Assembly: GCA_025345505.1 (NCBI GenBank)
Contig: JANVCC010000040.1
Location: 9,888,023-9,952,022 of the forward strand
Direction of reading: 5' to 3'
Length of the DNA stretch: 64,000 nucleotides
DNA from: Todiramphus chloris collaris
Lineage: Eukaryota; Chordata; Aves; Coraciiformes; Alcedinidae
In this document: positions 47,044-58,960 of the stretch, one piece after another
Position numbering within the stretch: position 1 is the stretch's first letter
Layout: the number at the start of each line of letters is the position of its first letter
The notes under the pieces: model-generated
Told to the model about the DNA's origin: nothing
The model's database searches: none
Seen by the model: only the letters and a program-made list of their open reading frames with translations
Made by a program: the position numbers and the translations under genes

Positions 47044-49549
47044 CTTGTAAAGGAAGAAGAAGAAAAAAAACAAAAAAAAACATTTACCAGTGTGGTCCCA
47101 TTAATTCAGGGTGTGCAAAGCTCATTAGCACATTGTCCCATTACCTCCACCTGAACCACACCACACTGGGATGGATGTTCTTCAAGGGAACAATCCAAGG
47201 AACCACCCAGGGGCTGAGCTCCAGGCTTGGTCACACGTGCAGATCTCACACATCTCCACTGACTCCCACGTGGATGCTCCAGATTTATTGGCAGTTTAGC
47301 ACAGATTATACATATACATGTGTGCACTCCCCCTATCTACACCAACCCCACCACCCCACCAAGCTCAATGCTAATGTTCTTCATGCTGCAGAAGGGTTCT
47401 TGGCAGGTAAGAATATGGATTTTATTCTCATGAAGATAAAAGATTAGGGTGACAAGATGAAAAACCTTTCCCCGCAGCCAGCAGCCCTCAAGCACCACAC
47501 AGAAGAGGTCCAGCCACACACTCATGGTGCAAAACATCGTAGTGATCTTCTGAAGGTCACCACAACAGCTAGCAGGGGAGAAATCAGGTGCTGCTTGGTT
47601 TTGTCTGATGAACACCTGCCCTGCAGACATCTTCTGTGTGTCTAGCTATGTTCCCAGGAGGTAACTAACTGATTTCTGGCAGTGCAGGTCCATGGCTCCT
47701 GCTCTAGCTGAGAGATATATGGCCAATCTCATAGTGCCTCACATGTTTATCGAGGCCAGAGTTGGTTTGCAGCACTGCTAGAAGCCATGGCAGAGAACAG
47801 ATTTCTGATGCACCTTCATAAACCACCCACCCTGACACAACTCTGCAGAAGTCGCAGAGCTGCCACCCGTACGTGTGACGTGCCATCATCATCTCGAAAA
47901 CCTAGACACGTCCAAATCCAGCGCTTTATCCCTTCCCTGCTCAAAACACGAATTCCAGTCATGCTCGAGGTTTGGATTCCAGGGATTTCCCTGGAGAGGT
48001 AGGAACAGCCAGATCGGACATTTTGGTTCAGCTCCATCTCCGATAGAGAGGGGGAGAAAGGAGCCATGGTCGAAACACAATGCAAGAATGTGTAAGTGTC
48101 AGCAAGTGCAAATCCATGGTCCTGCTCTGGAAATACTCACGCTCGTAAGACCCGAGCCGTACCGTAGCAACACGGCTTTTGCCAAACTCTGGAGAATGTT
48201 TGATCTGTGCTGCAAAAAGTCACATTCTTTTTGGCATTCATATTTCAAACTTTAAAACCCTCTAAGAGCAAATACAATTAACTGTAAGGGTTTACCATGG
48301 GGATAGAAATAGGAGTTTGTTTCATTTAAGCACATTAATATTTTTCCCACTTGTAAAGTCAGCTCTTGGCTTCTGCAGCAGTGCAAATATCACAAACCTT
48401 CAACTCACAAGGGCCCTAAATGGAGTTTTCCCTTTGCATCTCAGTCATATATGCAAGCTCAGGGTTTTCTATTTACTAGCTTCTTACATTTATTTAGATA
48501 TATTTGTCAAACCTGCTATCACAAGGGATACTTAAAGAATAACTTCTTTCTGACAGCCAGTGGGATAATGCCTATATTACAGCAGAATATCACTTGCAAT
48601 CACACATAAATATAGATATTTATCTAAGTCTTTCAGAAACACACCCTGTTTCTGGGTATCTGTGATGGAGAGCAGCTTGCAAGCAACAACTGGGTGCTGC
48701 AAGTTTTCTCTCCACGCCTTCTAAAGTGGTATTGAACCAGTGATCACTTCAGTGAGGAAGTGCCACATGAACTTGAAATATCACATCGTAGCAAGGGTAC
48801 CAAGACGAGCTAAGCCAGGATGGGGGAGGATGGCACAGGGTCAAAGACAGGTCTTCAAGGGGAGGCTGACTAACACGGTATATAATGTGGTGCTCCAACA
48901 AGTTCAGGGAGGCTGCTCAGATGCAACGCAGCATTAATAGACAAGGGAATAGCCAAAGGTATTGATTATCTTGGAAGAGGTGATTGTGAAAGGTCTTCCC
49001 CTCATGTGAGCAGAAGACTAACGGTCAACCTCAGCAGGGAAGAGCAGCAGCCTGCACACAAGGGAAGCACGGAGCCAGCACAAGCAGTCCCAAAGATTGG
49101 CCCAAGAACCACAGCCAACACCCAGAGTGCCAAGGAGTCGCCCACAGATCTGCAGTGTCGAATCCACCCAGGCACGCAAGCAGACCCGGGGCCACCCACC
49201 GAAGAGGTCAAGCGAGGGCTCCACAGCTTGCACACAGGCAAGAATAGGACGCGGCAAGTTCCCATCTAGGCTTCAAGGCATTCCGCATCCATTCCAGTCT
49301 CAATGCTGTGACTGAAGCTGCTACAAAAAACGACGAGTACCAGGGACCAGTTTAGGCCAGCCAAAGTAGGAGCTAATGCTGATAAAACCCTCCCCAAGAG
49401 GAGAGCCTTGAGCTGAGGTCCCAACGGACAGCTGGGAGCTGGCACCTCCCTGGAGCAGGTCCCCAGCGGCAGCCCGTGCTCAGATGGACAAACACGGGGC
49501 ACTCCGGCTCGCATTCCCCACCCCCTCGCTCTGCAGCCAGCATGAGTAA

Positions 49550-49770
49550 TATCCAAGCTGATTTTAATTTGAAAAATATCACCTTAAAAAGATGCCGGTT
49601 CCCTGCTGTGAAAATTAAAACCATCTGGATGGAGTGATTTCAAATAATTAATCTAGGTCTCCTTTGACACCGCTACTAATTAAAATATGATACCTTCCTC
49701 CCGCTTTTTAAATAAAGAATTTAAATAAAGTTTAAAGATCTAATAAAATAATGTCATAATTTAGAACTAA
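49550..49770. promoter_or_regulatory. TAAT-rich intronic block; candidate FGF18 enhancer
   Basis: An AT-rich island bounded by GC-rich sequence. It has at least eight TAAT/ATTA cores (GATTTTAATTTG, AAATAATTAATC, ACTAATTAAAATATG, AAATAATGTCATAATTT). It contains no repeat and no open frame. It is the strongest such block inside FGF18, but its function is inferred from composition only. Confidence 0.3.
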
Positions 49771-51185
49771 ATGGAAGTCACCTTTCCTGCGGGCTGCGAA
49801 GGTTACACAGGCGCTGAGATCCCTCTTGGGTTAGTGCCACAGCATAGACCAAGCAGCAGCAGCGGATGGGCAAGCATCCAGTGCAACAGTCGCACCAGTA
49901 AATACACCAGCATACATATGCCAGCACCCCGAGGAGGGCTGCGAGCCCCAGAGATCATCCTGCACCCAGTGCCTAGGAGTGGGGAGCAGAGGGAAGAAGG
50001 TTCAGCAGATGGTATCTGCTCCCTGCTGTGACCCTAGCTGCCAAAGTACAGGCTAAGACCACATCTAGGTACCAACTTCTGAAAAAAAATGAGTCTTAAG
50101 ATGTTGGAAACATGTTTTTATTTCTAGGGGTCCTTGAGTTCCTTTCGTACAAGAGGGACCAGCATGGCTTTAGGGTTGGGTTCATAACCCAGTTGGTTCC
50201 CAGCCTAAGGCACTTTTTACAGCTGATTCTCTTCTTTCCAACAAGTCTCCCCAGCTGCTCTCAGGAGCCCAGAGAGGGACCTTGGACGACACATCAGCTA
50301 AAATCATCTGGGATGAATCCCAGCCATGAAGACTGCAAAGGGAGTTTCTGGGGGATGGAGGCTGACCCAGCAGAAGGGGCTGGCTCACAGCAGGAGAAAA
50401 GCTCAGCCACCAGCAACAGAATTTAATGTAAACTGGACTTGGCTTGATGTCTTGTCCCTGTGATAAAGGTGCTACGGCCAGGAAAGCGCTGGGGAAGTTC
50501 CAAAAGAATTTCGATTGAGAGCTCAGGTGAATTAAGTCCCGCCAAGCTGGAGCAATGTGCCCCCCCAGAGCAGTCTGCTGCTCAGAACACCCGACTTCTA
50601 GTTCCATTAATCTCTGGACACATTGTAGAGAGATTAGGATCTTTATTTTCAAAAGCCCTACACTCTAGCCTTCAGATCAGGTATTATTGTTTAAATTCTT
50701 TGACAGCTAGATATTCTGATATATTTTGGGGAGGGAGGGGGGAGACTGAAAGAGAAAAGACGTCTTTAGAGAGTGAGCTCTTCTGCTACATGCTTTTGCC
50801 TTATTGGCCCATTTAACCTAAACCTTCCTGAAAACTCCCACTGGAAGAGACTGGAATTCCTCACATGTCTAGGTGAAAAGGATTACATATATCTGTTGAA
50901 AAGCTATCTTTCAGTTAAGAAACCATGAAGTCAGGGAGATATGTAAAGGTGGCAGAAAGTATGCCAAATTATCTTTCAAATATTTCCTGGGAGTGGGAGG
51001 ACAGGAGCCAGAAAAGCATGGGGAATAAAAGGAGAAAGAGGGCACCTGAGAAGTGAGAGGTTTACGTGCACCTATCACAAAATTCTAAGCGTCAGCCAGT
51101 TTCAGATAAATAGAGATAAAGGGGAAAACACAAGGAAGGTGCAGAACAGACCACAAATTGGGTACTTCAAGTCTGTCCACCACTG

Positions 51186-51267
51186 GGTTTTGTTTGTTTT
51201 GTTGGGTTTTTTGGTGTTGGTTTTTTTTCTGTTGCTGTTGTTTGTTTGTTTTGGTTTTTTCTTTTTA
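51186..51267. repeat. T/G-rich low-complexity tract
   Basis: TTTTGTTTGTTTTGTTGGG-type sequence for about 80 bp. Simple-sequence DNA. Confidence 0.85.
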
Positions 51268-51441
51268 AGGTAAATCCTGTAAAAGGAAGCACAAAGAGAA
51301 GGAAACTACAACTGCTTAACTGCCCATGTGCATCCTGAAAAATGAGAGCTAAAACAGATTTCCTGGGTAAAAGGCTCTCATAGGGGACTAAGGTTTTGTT
51401 CCTTTTGTTGTACTATTTTTTCTGATGCAACTACAAAGTCG

Positions 51442-51936
51442 TCATAGAATGGTTTAGGTTGGAAGAGACCTTAAAGATCATCCAGTTCCAAACTCCCTGC
51501 CATGGGCAGGGACACCTCCCACTAGACCTGGTTGCCTAAAGCCCCATCCAACCTGGCCTTGAACACAGCCAGTGCTGGAGCATCCACAGCTTCCCTGGGC
51601 AACCTCTTCCAGTGTCTCACTACCCTCAGGGTGAAGAACTTCGTCCTAATTTCTAATCTATATCTACCCTCTTCCAGTTTGAAGCCATCACCCCTCATCC
51701 TGTCGCTACAAGTCCCTGTAAAAAGTCCCTCCCCAGCTTTCTTGTAGGCCCCCTTTAGGTCCTGAAAGGCCACAAGAAAGTCTCCCTGAAGCCTTCTCCA
51801 GGCTGAATGACCCCAACTCTCTCAGCCTCACAGCAGAGGGGTTCCAGCCCTCTGATCATTGTTGTGGCCTCCACTGGACCCACTCCAACACGTCCATGTC
51901 CTTCCAGTGTTGGGGGCTTCAGAGCTGGATGCAGTA
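51442..51936 (-). mobile_element. CR1 LINE 3' fragment, longest in the window
   Basis: TCATAGAATGGTTTAGGTTGG, CACCTCCCACTAGACC, then about 495 bp to GGGCTTCAGAGCTGGATGCA. On the minus strand it keeps an uninterrupted 83-codon remnant of the ORF2 C-terminus (GFKLEEGRYRLEIRTKFFTL, VVRHWKRLPREAVDAPALAV, FKARLDGALGN). It is 5'-truncated and therefore not autonomous, and relatively young compared with the other copies. Confidence 0.97.
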
Positions 51937-54329
51937 AGTTGGGAAAAGTATTCCTGGCAATTGAAACCACTCCCAGTTAATAAAGAGGAAGGATGCAGAG
52001 ACAGGGCGAGGCTGGGACCACAGTGTTTGTGGTGCAGAGCAGCTCTCCAATATTGTTACTCTGGTGCTATGGGTGGAGGCAAAGCACATTTCCATACCTC
52101 ACAGTATATATTGCATTTGATGGGAGAGTAACATTTACTCTCTGGCACGACTGAATCTTCCAGCATGAACCGCAGCATGGCCAAGGGCGCTGAAAATAGT
52201 TGAAACCTGTTCAAACACGACCTACCCTCTACCAAAACCACGTGAATCCCTTATGTGACCACAACATAGGAGAGAATGACCCTGCCTCCACTTCATGTTA
52301 ATGATGTAATGACGAGGGAATAACACCAAAATTAGGTAAAGTCTGGAGGGTCTAATAAAGCCTGCAGGCTCTGAACAAGTGCGGCACTCTAGGCTGCATC
52401 CTCGAGTTTTGTTGGCACATTTGTATATTCCTCCAAAAGTGTATCATTTTAAACAGTTATAACCCATAGAACCCAACTCCCTTCTCAATTATTCAGGTGA
52501 AATCAGGAGTAACCACCAAAATCAATAAGGCTGGTGCTCAGAAGGGCAGAGCTCTGACCCACATACCACTGCAATTACCTCATCGAGACTGTCTTGAGCG
52601 AGCATAGGATATGTATGTCAAATTATTAAAAGGGATGGTCGTGGGGAGGGGGAGTAAGAGCAGCCTCAAGATCCAAGCTCCAGGTATTTTTTAAGGAACC
52701 ACTTTGCACGGCCAAGAGAACTGGCGGGTGTCGGAGCAGGGGGACTACACAGGGAGCAGCGAGCCCCATCCTAGCCCCAGCTGTTCAAAATGCTGTTTCT
52801 CTACATTAGTTCTCTTTTAAACATTTTATTTTTCACTTGGTCAGCTGATGCTGTTAGGGAAAAAAGACGTGATTTGGAGCGAATAAACCCCAGAGAGCAT
52901 CAACACATTAATACAGGCCAAGTGCCAAGGCCCCCACAGCACTTCTCCCTGCCCAATTTTGGAGCGGGAAGGGGAGCAGGACCAAGGGCTCTGCATGAAC
53001 AAAGGAAAGGCTGCAGAGACAACCTGCCACCCGTGTAACAGCCTCAGTAGCTCTCAGGAACCAGACAGGTTAAATATTTGCATGGGAGACATCAGAAGAA
53101 AATCTATAATGCAGCAAAGACCTCAAAGGCACTTACACTGCAGCAACCTGATCCTGCAAATACTTTCACACAAAGGACTTCACCCACATCGGAAGTCTCT
53201 CGAATGCTGATAAAGACCCCTACATGGGTTCAGAGTCCCTCTTCGGCCACCAGCCACATGGTTGGACACACTGGGAGCATGGCTTCTGGACACAGAAGTG
53301 AGAGCTTCTCCCTCCCCAGCCCTCTGCAGGGCTGTCTCCTCACCCTGCTCACCTGCAGCCACCCCAAGGGCTTGATGCGATGGAGGGAAGTGCAGGATCA
53401 CGGCACTTTTAACAGAGAAACAAAGGCCAACGTTCCCCTTCCTGGTATACTCTGAGACACCTTCCTCTGTGCTTCACCTCTGCACTAGCCGAGAACAGCT
53501 TCAGGGAGATGCTTTCAGGACCTCTCATCTGCAACCAACACCACTGAGAAGGCATCCCAAGGACACCCTGTCCCATTTCCAGGATGTTGAGCTAACCCCT
53601 CAGTGCAAACTGGGCACATCTACATGACACGAGGCCAAGACATGCGGAAATATCCACGCTGGTGCCAACCACACCAGCCTGAGTACCCAACCCAGGACAG
53701 ATGTGGGAGCATGACGCACTGCTGCAGCACTTAACCCACGGCAGGCACACACCGAGGTTGTTGGGTAATAAAATATCACTCGCACACTGGTGAAATCTCT
53801 GCTGTTTAAGCCTGTCACACCAATACAGTGGTCTCACATGTAGGGAGAGTCCACCAAAAAAATTCCATTACCAGGTCAGCAGTGTCTAACAAAACACGTC
53901 TGTGGCACGATGCTGAGCTGCTGGTGTTCCACGAGCATCTCAGGGACCACCTCAGGAGACGCAGCCTCCCCACCCTGTAGGAGATGTGTTGCTTATATCC
54001 AAATGGCAATATCAAGGAAAAAAGGGGATTCTGAAACAAAGAAGTACACTTCTCAGGACTGCCCAGGCTCCTAATGTATGACAAAGCTTCTTGACACGGT
54101 CCCTATAAACTAACTCTATTCACCACATCTTGGGAGAAACTTGATTTAAAATTTGCTTATTTGAGGTCATTTATCAGTCCGTGCACATACGAACTGTTTG
54201 ATAGTTTAGCTAATGTAAGACCAGAATAAATACCAAGGTAGATCCTAAAGGTTTTGCCCAATTTAAATAAAAATTTAATAAATCCCATCTGTGATTCTGT
54301 GAAAAACAAGCAAATAAAAAATAATCTTC

Positions 54330-54357
54330 ATGTGGTCCTCACATATGAGGACCATAT
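54330..54357. repeat. Hairpin with 12-bp stem (one G.T)
   Basis: ATGTGGTCCTCA - CATA - TGAGGACCATAT. Nine perfect pairs next to the loop, then one wobble and two more pairs. Located in the FGF18 intron. It is too short and lacks the flanking stem expected of a miRNA precursor. Confidence 0.8.
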
Positions 54358-56452
54358 TACTGGCCCAAGCCTGCACTACCCAGAGGTTGGTCATCACTTA
54401 CCCACATGAAAAATGAATGTAAAATACTGTCATTCTGACACAGAGCCATTTGCACCCATTTGTAGATCTAAAAAAAGCCAGGATTAAGCAGTGGGGAATC
54501 AGACTTGGCCTCTTGCAGATGTTTTATACGTAATTCACTATAAGAGACACTAAAAATATTTTGGCAGTGGCTTCAGTGATGGTGAATAAGCTTATTTAGA
54601 CAAGATTTAGTAAAACTGGAGGCGATAGGTTGTGTGCTTTAAGAACGCCTGGGCGGGGAGCAGCAGCGAACAAATTCTGCACTGAACTTTGCCACCTGCA
54701 AACTCGCAATGACTAAGAAGTAGGCCTGGAAAGAGCAACGTTAAAAATGTTAGCACAGAAATTCCTCTATCTCACCAGGGTGTCTTGCTGCCTCCAAACA
54801 CAGCTCAAGTGGACAGTATTTCTACAGAGGCAGGAAAACTGCTTGACAAGCTGCCAGGCTCTGAGTCTGGAATTAGTGAAGGATGAGCCTCAAAAAAGTT
54901 CAGAAGCTCTGTTATGCTTGAAAAAGCACCTAAAATGAAAAATAAAGGGCCAAACCCTGATGTCTTTGATCATTCTCATTTGAATAAACTCCTACTGACA
55001 TAGTCAAGCTCAACAGACAAGGACCTCAGAACCTGGCCCTGCATGCCTAGCTGAAACCCATCCAAAGCACTGGAGTCTCTTGGGTCTGGAAATAGCATGA
55101 ACCTTTCCTGTCCCACAGAGGGTTAGAATTACCGCAAGAACAAACCCTGCTGAAGTTATTTTGACTCTCTTGTTCCCAGTCTCAGCTGAACCCAATAAAA
55201 ATACTGATGTACACAAAAATAACAATAAGCGGAGAATGACAACTGTGGGAAGCCCATGTGCTCTTCCTTCTCCAAAGCTGCTTTATTTGTGGACAGCAGC
55301 ATAGGACAGACCACAATTACTCTGAAGCCTTCATCCACCTCTCTTGGGCAACCCAGTGGTTGGCTGTTCATCCTCAGCAATGAAGTAGGTGTGATGTTAG
55401 CACCACCATATCCTCTTACCGAGGAGTCCCAAGCACATAAATCTCTCCCATATGCCAACACCGTGATGATTTCACATACTCCAGAAGTTAGTCTATCCAG
55501 GTTCCACTGTTGCCTTTGTGAGTGCTCCAAAATGGAGCTAATCAGGAGAAATGCATAAAGCATTTGATGTTAGTTGAATTAAGATTATCAGCTTTGTATG
55601 AAATACAAAGATTTTAAGATCCATCGAGCAGGTTTCTTATTCTGTGTCAGCAAAAGTTGAAATTAAGACAATTAATTTTACGGACCAGACTATAGGCATG
55701 CTTACACATTTTCTCAAAGGGGTGCATTGTAACTTTCCCTTCTTCCAGTAAGTAAAAAAATATGCTGAAAATAAAGTTGCAGGATGCTCCAGTGTTTTCA
55801 ATGGGATTCTTGTGGCTCTGGAACCCAGAGGAGCAGAGGCAGTAGCACAACCTACCAGAAAAAAAATAATGTTCTGGCACAAAGGGAAAATTCCTCTATA
55901 TTTAAGATTTTAAACAGGGTCTGCTCTTACAAATGGACACGAACAAAATTTCAAAGGTACCTGACATTTTCATGTTTGTGCTGCTGAAGCTCATTTTTGC
56001 CATATAAAAGATAACATATTATGAAATGAAGTATAGAAAAGTGTCTCTCAGATAAGAAAACGAGAGTGGGACTATTTTTGGGTAAGGGTTGAAAGAGGTG
56101 GACAAGAACTGATCTATAGCAGCACTGTGGGCACACATCCTCTGAAACCAACTGCAGCCAAAGGGAGTCCCTCAGCTGAAGCACACTGGAGGAAGGTCCT
56201 CTGCATCAGCCCCTTTGAAAAGGTCTCTCCCTACAGACACAGCACAATTCTTTCAACTATTCTCAGAGCAGCAGCAACAGAAATAACCACCAAAAAAACA
56301 GACAGCACATTAACTCTGCCTTTAGCACATTTAGTTTCACATATTTATTTTTGGAAATGCATTTCTTAAGCTACAACCCCCAGTCCACAGCATAGGTAAG
56401 ACTATTTACTTGCCTTTTACTGCAATATAATTGCACGAGAAGTTTTAAAGGT

Positions 56453-56474
56453 CTTTTTTTTTTTTTTTTTTTTT
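56453..56474. repeat. Poly(T) tract
   Basis: About 21 T in a row, ending TTTCTTCTAG. Simple sequence. Confidence 0.9.
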
Positions 56475-57566
56475 CTTCTAGAGTCATTTGGGACAAAAGG
56501 CATCTGGCACTGGGTATTTAAATAAGACCTGTCAGAACTGTAAAATTAGTTTTACGTTTTCATAAAGGTACTTTAAAAATCTCAGCTATAATGCTGCATT
56601 CAAACCGTAAGCATTTGAATTAAGAAAAGGAGATCCCGTGTTAAATCTTAAATTAAAAAAAAGTAAATCAAATACAGAACTAAGCCAGTCCTCATCTGTG
56701 GTGTTGTAAACGAGAGCAGAAAACAAAAGAGGCTTATTTTGGAATATTCTGAGTTTAAAAAATCAGCACTGACAGCATAAAATCTGTATTATATTGTTAC
56801 TTGTCACAGTTTATCTAGAAACCCAGGTCACCCAGAAAGCTCAAACTCAGGACCATGTTTCCATGTGAAACTTTCTCAGCCCTTTTCTCTCCTCCCTGCA
56901 CTAGAGCATCCTTCCTCCTCTCCTCACCACGGAGGGGGTGCCCCCATGGATCTGTCCCTTGAGGTGGTGGGTGTCAACGCTGATACGTGCTGCTGCTGCT
57001 GCTGTAGGTGTCCAGCCTGTACCCATCCTAACACGGATAGACAGAGCTTATGTAGCTTGGATGGCTCTTTGGCCAGATCTGTAATGAGCACATAATTCAC
57101 CTTAAAAGTCTTCAGACATACAGACAAAGGACAAAACCTGAAGGACAAACCCTCTTGCTAACCTATGGACAACGAGCATGTCCCTCCCCCCCATCAGGAC
57201 ACCTTGTTACCCTCCTTCTACAATCTTTGGAGCAAACAGAAGAAAGAAATTCCCCACTGCTATTTATATATATATCAGACTTGAAATATTTACAAACAGC
57301 CTCAATGGACACATCTCTGTGCCAAGCCTGAGGAGCAGGGCTGACCCTCGCCTTTGCCATGGGAGGATGAAGCCGCCTTAGAAAGCTGCCAAAGCAGTCA
57401 AGTGACCCCACTTGCTGGCACCACCCGAGTTCAGCTGACCATTGCAGAGCAGGAGGAACTGCCATCGTCCACAACACCGCCTGCCACCAGGGCCACTGGC
57501 AAAAAGGAGCCTGAGAGAGGCCACACAACCCACAGGGCAAGAGACAGCCCTTGGCAAACACCACCT

Positions 57567-57707
57567 TACAGAATCATAGGATATTTTGGGTGGGAAGGGA
57601 CTTTTAAAGGTCATTTAGTTCAACCCCCCCTGCACTGAGCAGGGACATCTGCAACTAGAGTGGGTTGCTCGGAGGCTTGGCCAACATCACCTGGAATGGT
57701 TCCAGGG
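57567..57707 (-). mobile_element. CR1 LINE 3' fragment
   Basis: GAATCATAGGATATTTTGGG, CCCCTGCACTGAGCAGGGAC, ATCTGCAACTAGAG. Same subfamily as the copy at 32.4 kb and truncated at nearly the same consensus point. Confidence 0.93.
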
Positions 57708-58017
57708 ATCTGCAAGGGCTTTATAGCTGAGCACAGGGTCACAGCTACCCTGGGACTCGCCCATGGCAGCGGAGTCATTTCTCCATCCAGAGGAGGAGGC
57801 AAAGAAGCCAGCCAACGTGACCTAAAGGGCCTCTGTCTGTGCAGGCTCCTGCTGGGGAAAGAAAATGGCCTTCCCTAAACCCAGGTGTCCACCTGGCCTG
57901 GCCCTACACCGAGGTCATGAAGCAAGCAAAGCCCCTTTGCTGGGAAGGGAAGAGCTGCAGGTGCAGGAAGGCTCCAGACAGCCTCCAGCCTCCCCACAGC
58001 CACCGCCACACTGCTGC

Positions 58018-58048
58018 CCTCCTCCTCCTCCTCCTCCTCCTCCTCCCT
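58018..58048. repeat. (CTC)n trinucleotide repeat
   Basis: About nine to ten CTC units. The proline or glutamate/glycine-rich frames crossing it are artefacts. Confidence 0.95.
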
Positions 58049-58159
58049 GCCTCCAGCTGCCCCGACCTGGCACTTCACGGCAGGTCCACCTCCGGTGTGA
58101 AGAGTTAAAGCTCATCCCCCAACAGGCGCGGATGAAAAGGAGACAAAAAAGCAGGATGC

Positions 58160-58466
58160 TGGTGAATGACAGCAGTGGGTGGCCGCCGGCCCCTGCCTGG
58201 CGCGCTGCGCATACAAGAGGCACAGCCAAGTGTGTCTGGCCCCAGACAATGCTCGCGCTGGAGGTGCGCGGGGCGGGAGCGCGAGAGCCATTCTCACGGC
58301 GAAGCAACCAGCCATGTCGGCCAACAAAACCGCTCGCCGGGAAGCGTCCCTCTCCGTGCTGCTGCTGTCTCCTCGCTGGGCTTCGGGGTTGGTTGGCTTG
58401 GGGTTTTTGTTTTGTTTTGTTTTGTCGTGTTGCGTTGTCCTTTCTGCTGGGGCATTTGCAGTTCGG
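58160..58466. promoter_or_regulatory. CpG-rich patch bordering an assembly gap
   Basis: By hand count about 25 CpG in roughly 300 bp (for example GGCGCGCTGCGC and GTGCGCGGGGCGGGAGCGCG), ending at the 100-N gap. It lies in the FGF18 intron. It could be a CpG island of an internal promoter, or simply GC-rich sequence that caused the assembly break. Confidence 0.4.
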
Positions 58467-58566
58467 NNNNNNNNNNNNNNNNNNNNNNNNNNNNNNNNNN
58501 NNNNNNNNNNNNNNNNNNNNNNNNNNNNNNNNNNNNNNNNNNNNNNNNNNNNNNNNNNNNNNNNNN
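58467..58566. other. Assembly gap (100 N)
   Basis: Exactly 100 N, the usual placeholder for unknown length. Flanked by a CpG-rich patch on the left and a run of ten G (58567-58576) on the right. Confidence 0.99.
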
Positions 58567-58739
58567 GGGGGGGGGGAAAAGGCAGGTCAAACATCCTCAA
58601 ATGGTGTATTTAGTGCTTCCCCTCGGGTTTCTGCGGCTTCCCTGCCATTTTCCTACCGGCCTGGGGAGTGCAGCAGTATTTATGGGGTAGCGAGGTGACC
58701 CCTCGGCTGCGGTGGGCGAGAGTGCCTGACATTAAGTGC

Positions 58740-58960
58740 TGCTAATGCGTTTTGCATTTGTGCTCGGGGGCAGGAAATCTCAACTTCCAGTGCCAAGGGG
58801 TTAATTATAATTTATATAGCAAGATCCCAGGCTGTGGAGATTTTTCTCTCCAGCTAATTAAGAGGTACAATTACCTCTGAGAATCAAAGGGATATTTTGG
58901 TACCCAGCTCTTAGAAACAGATTACAGGCACTTAAAAGACAAGGACATCTTTGCTTTTCT
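58740..58960. promoter_or_regulatory. AT-rich block with inverted repeat and TCF/LEF-like site
   Basis: Contains GGTTAATTATAATTTATA, CCAGCTAATTAAGAGG, a 7-bp inverted repeat AGAGGTA-CAAT-TACCTCT (58861-58878) and ATCAAAGG (58883-58890), a TCF/LEF-type core. FGF18 is a known Wnt target in mammals, so an enhancer is plausible, but this is inference from motifs. Confidence 0.25.

Noticed and set aside
51522..51773. 83-codon minus-strand frame as a gene
   Set aside because: It is the C-terminal remnant of CR1 ORF2, already covered by the mobile-element call.
54330..54357. miRNA precursor
   Set aside because: The stem is only 12 bp with a 4-nt loop, much shorter than the ~30-bp stem a miRNA hairpin needs.
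57865..58698. 277-codon plus-strand frame
   Set aside because: It crosses the 100-N gap and a CTC repeat. The count is inflated by N and there is no recognisable protein.
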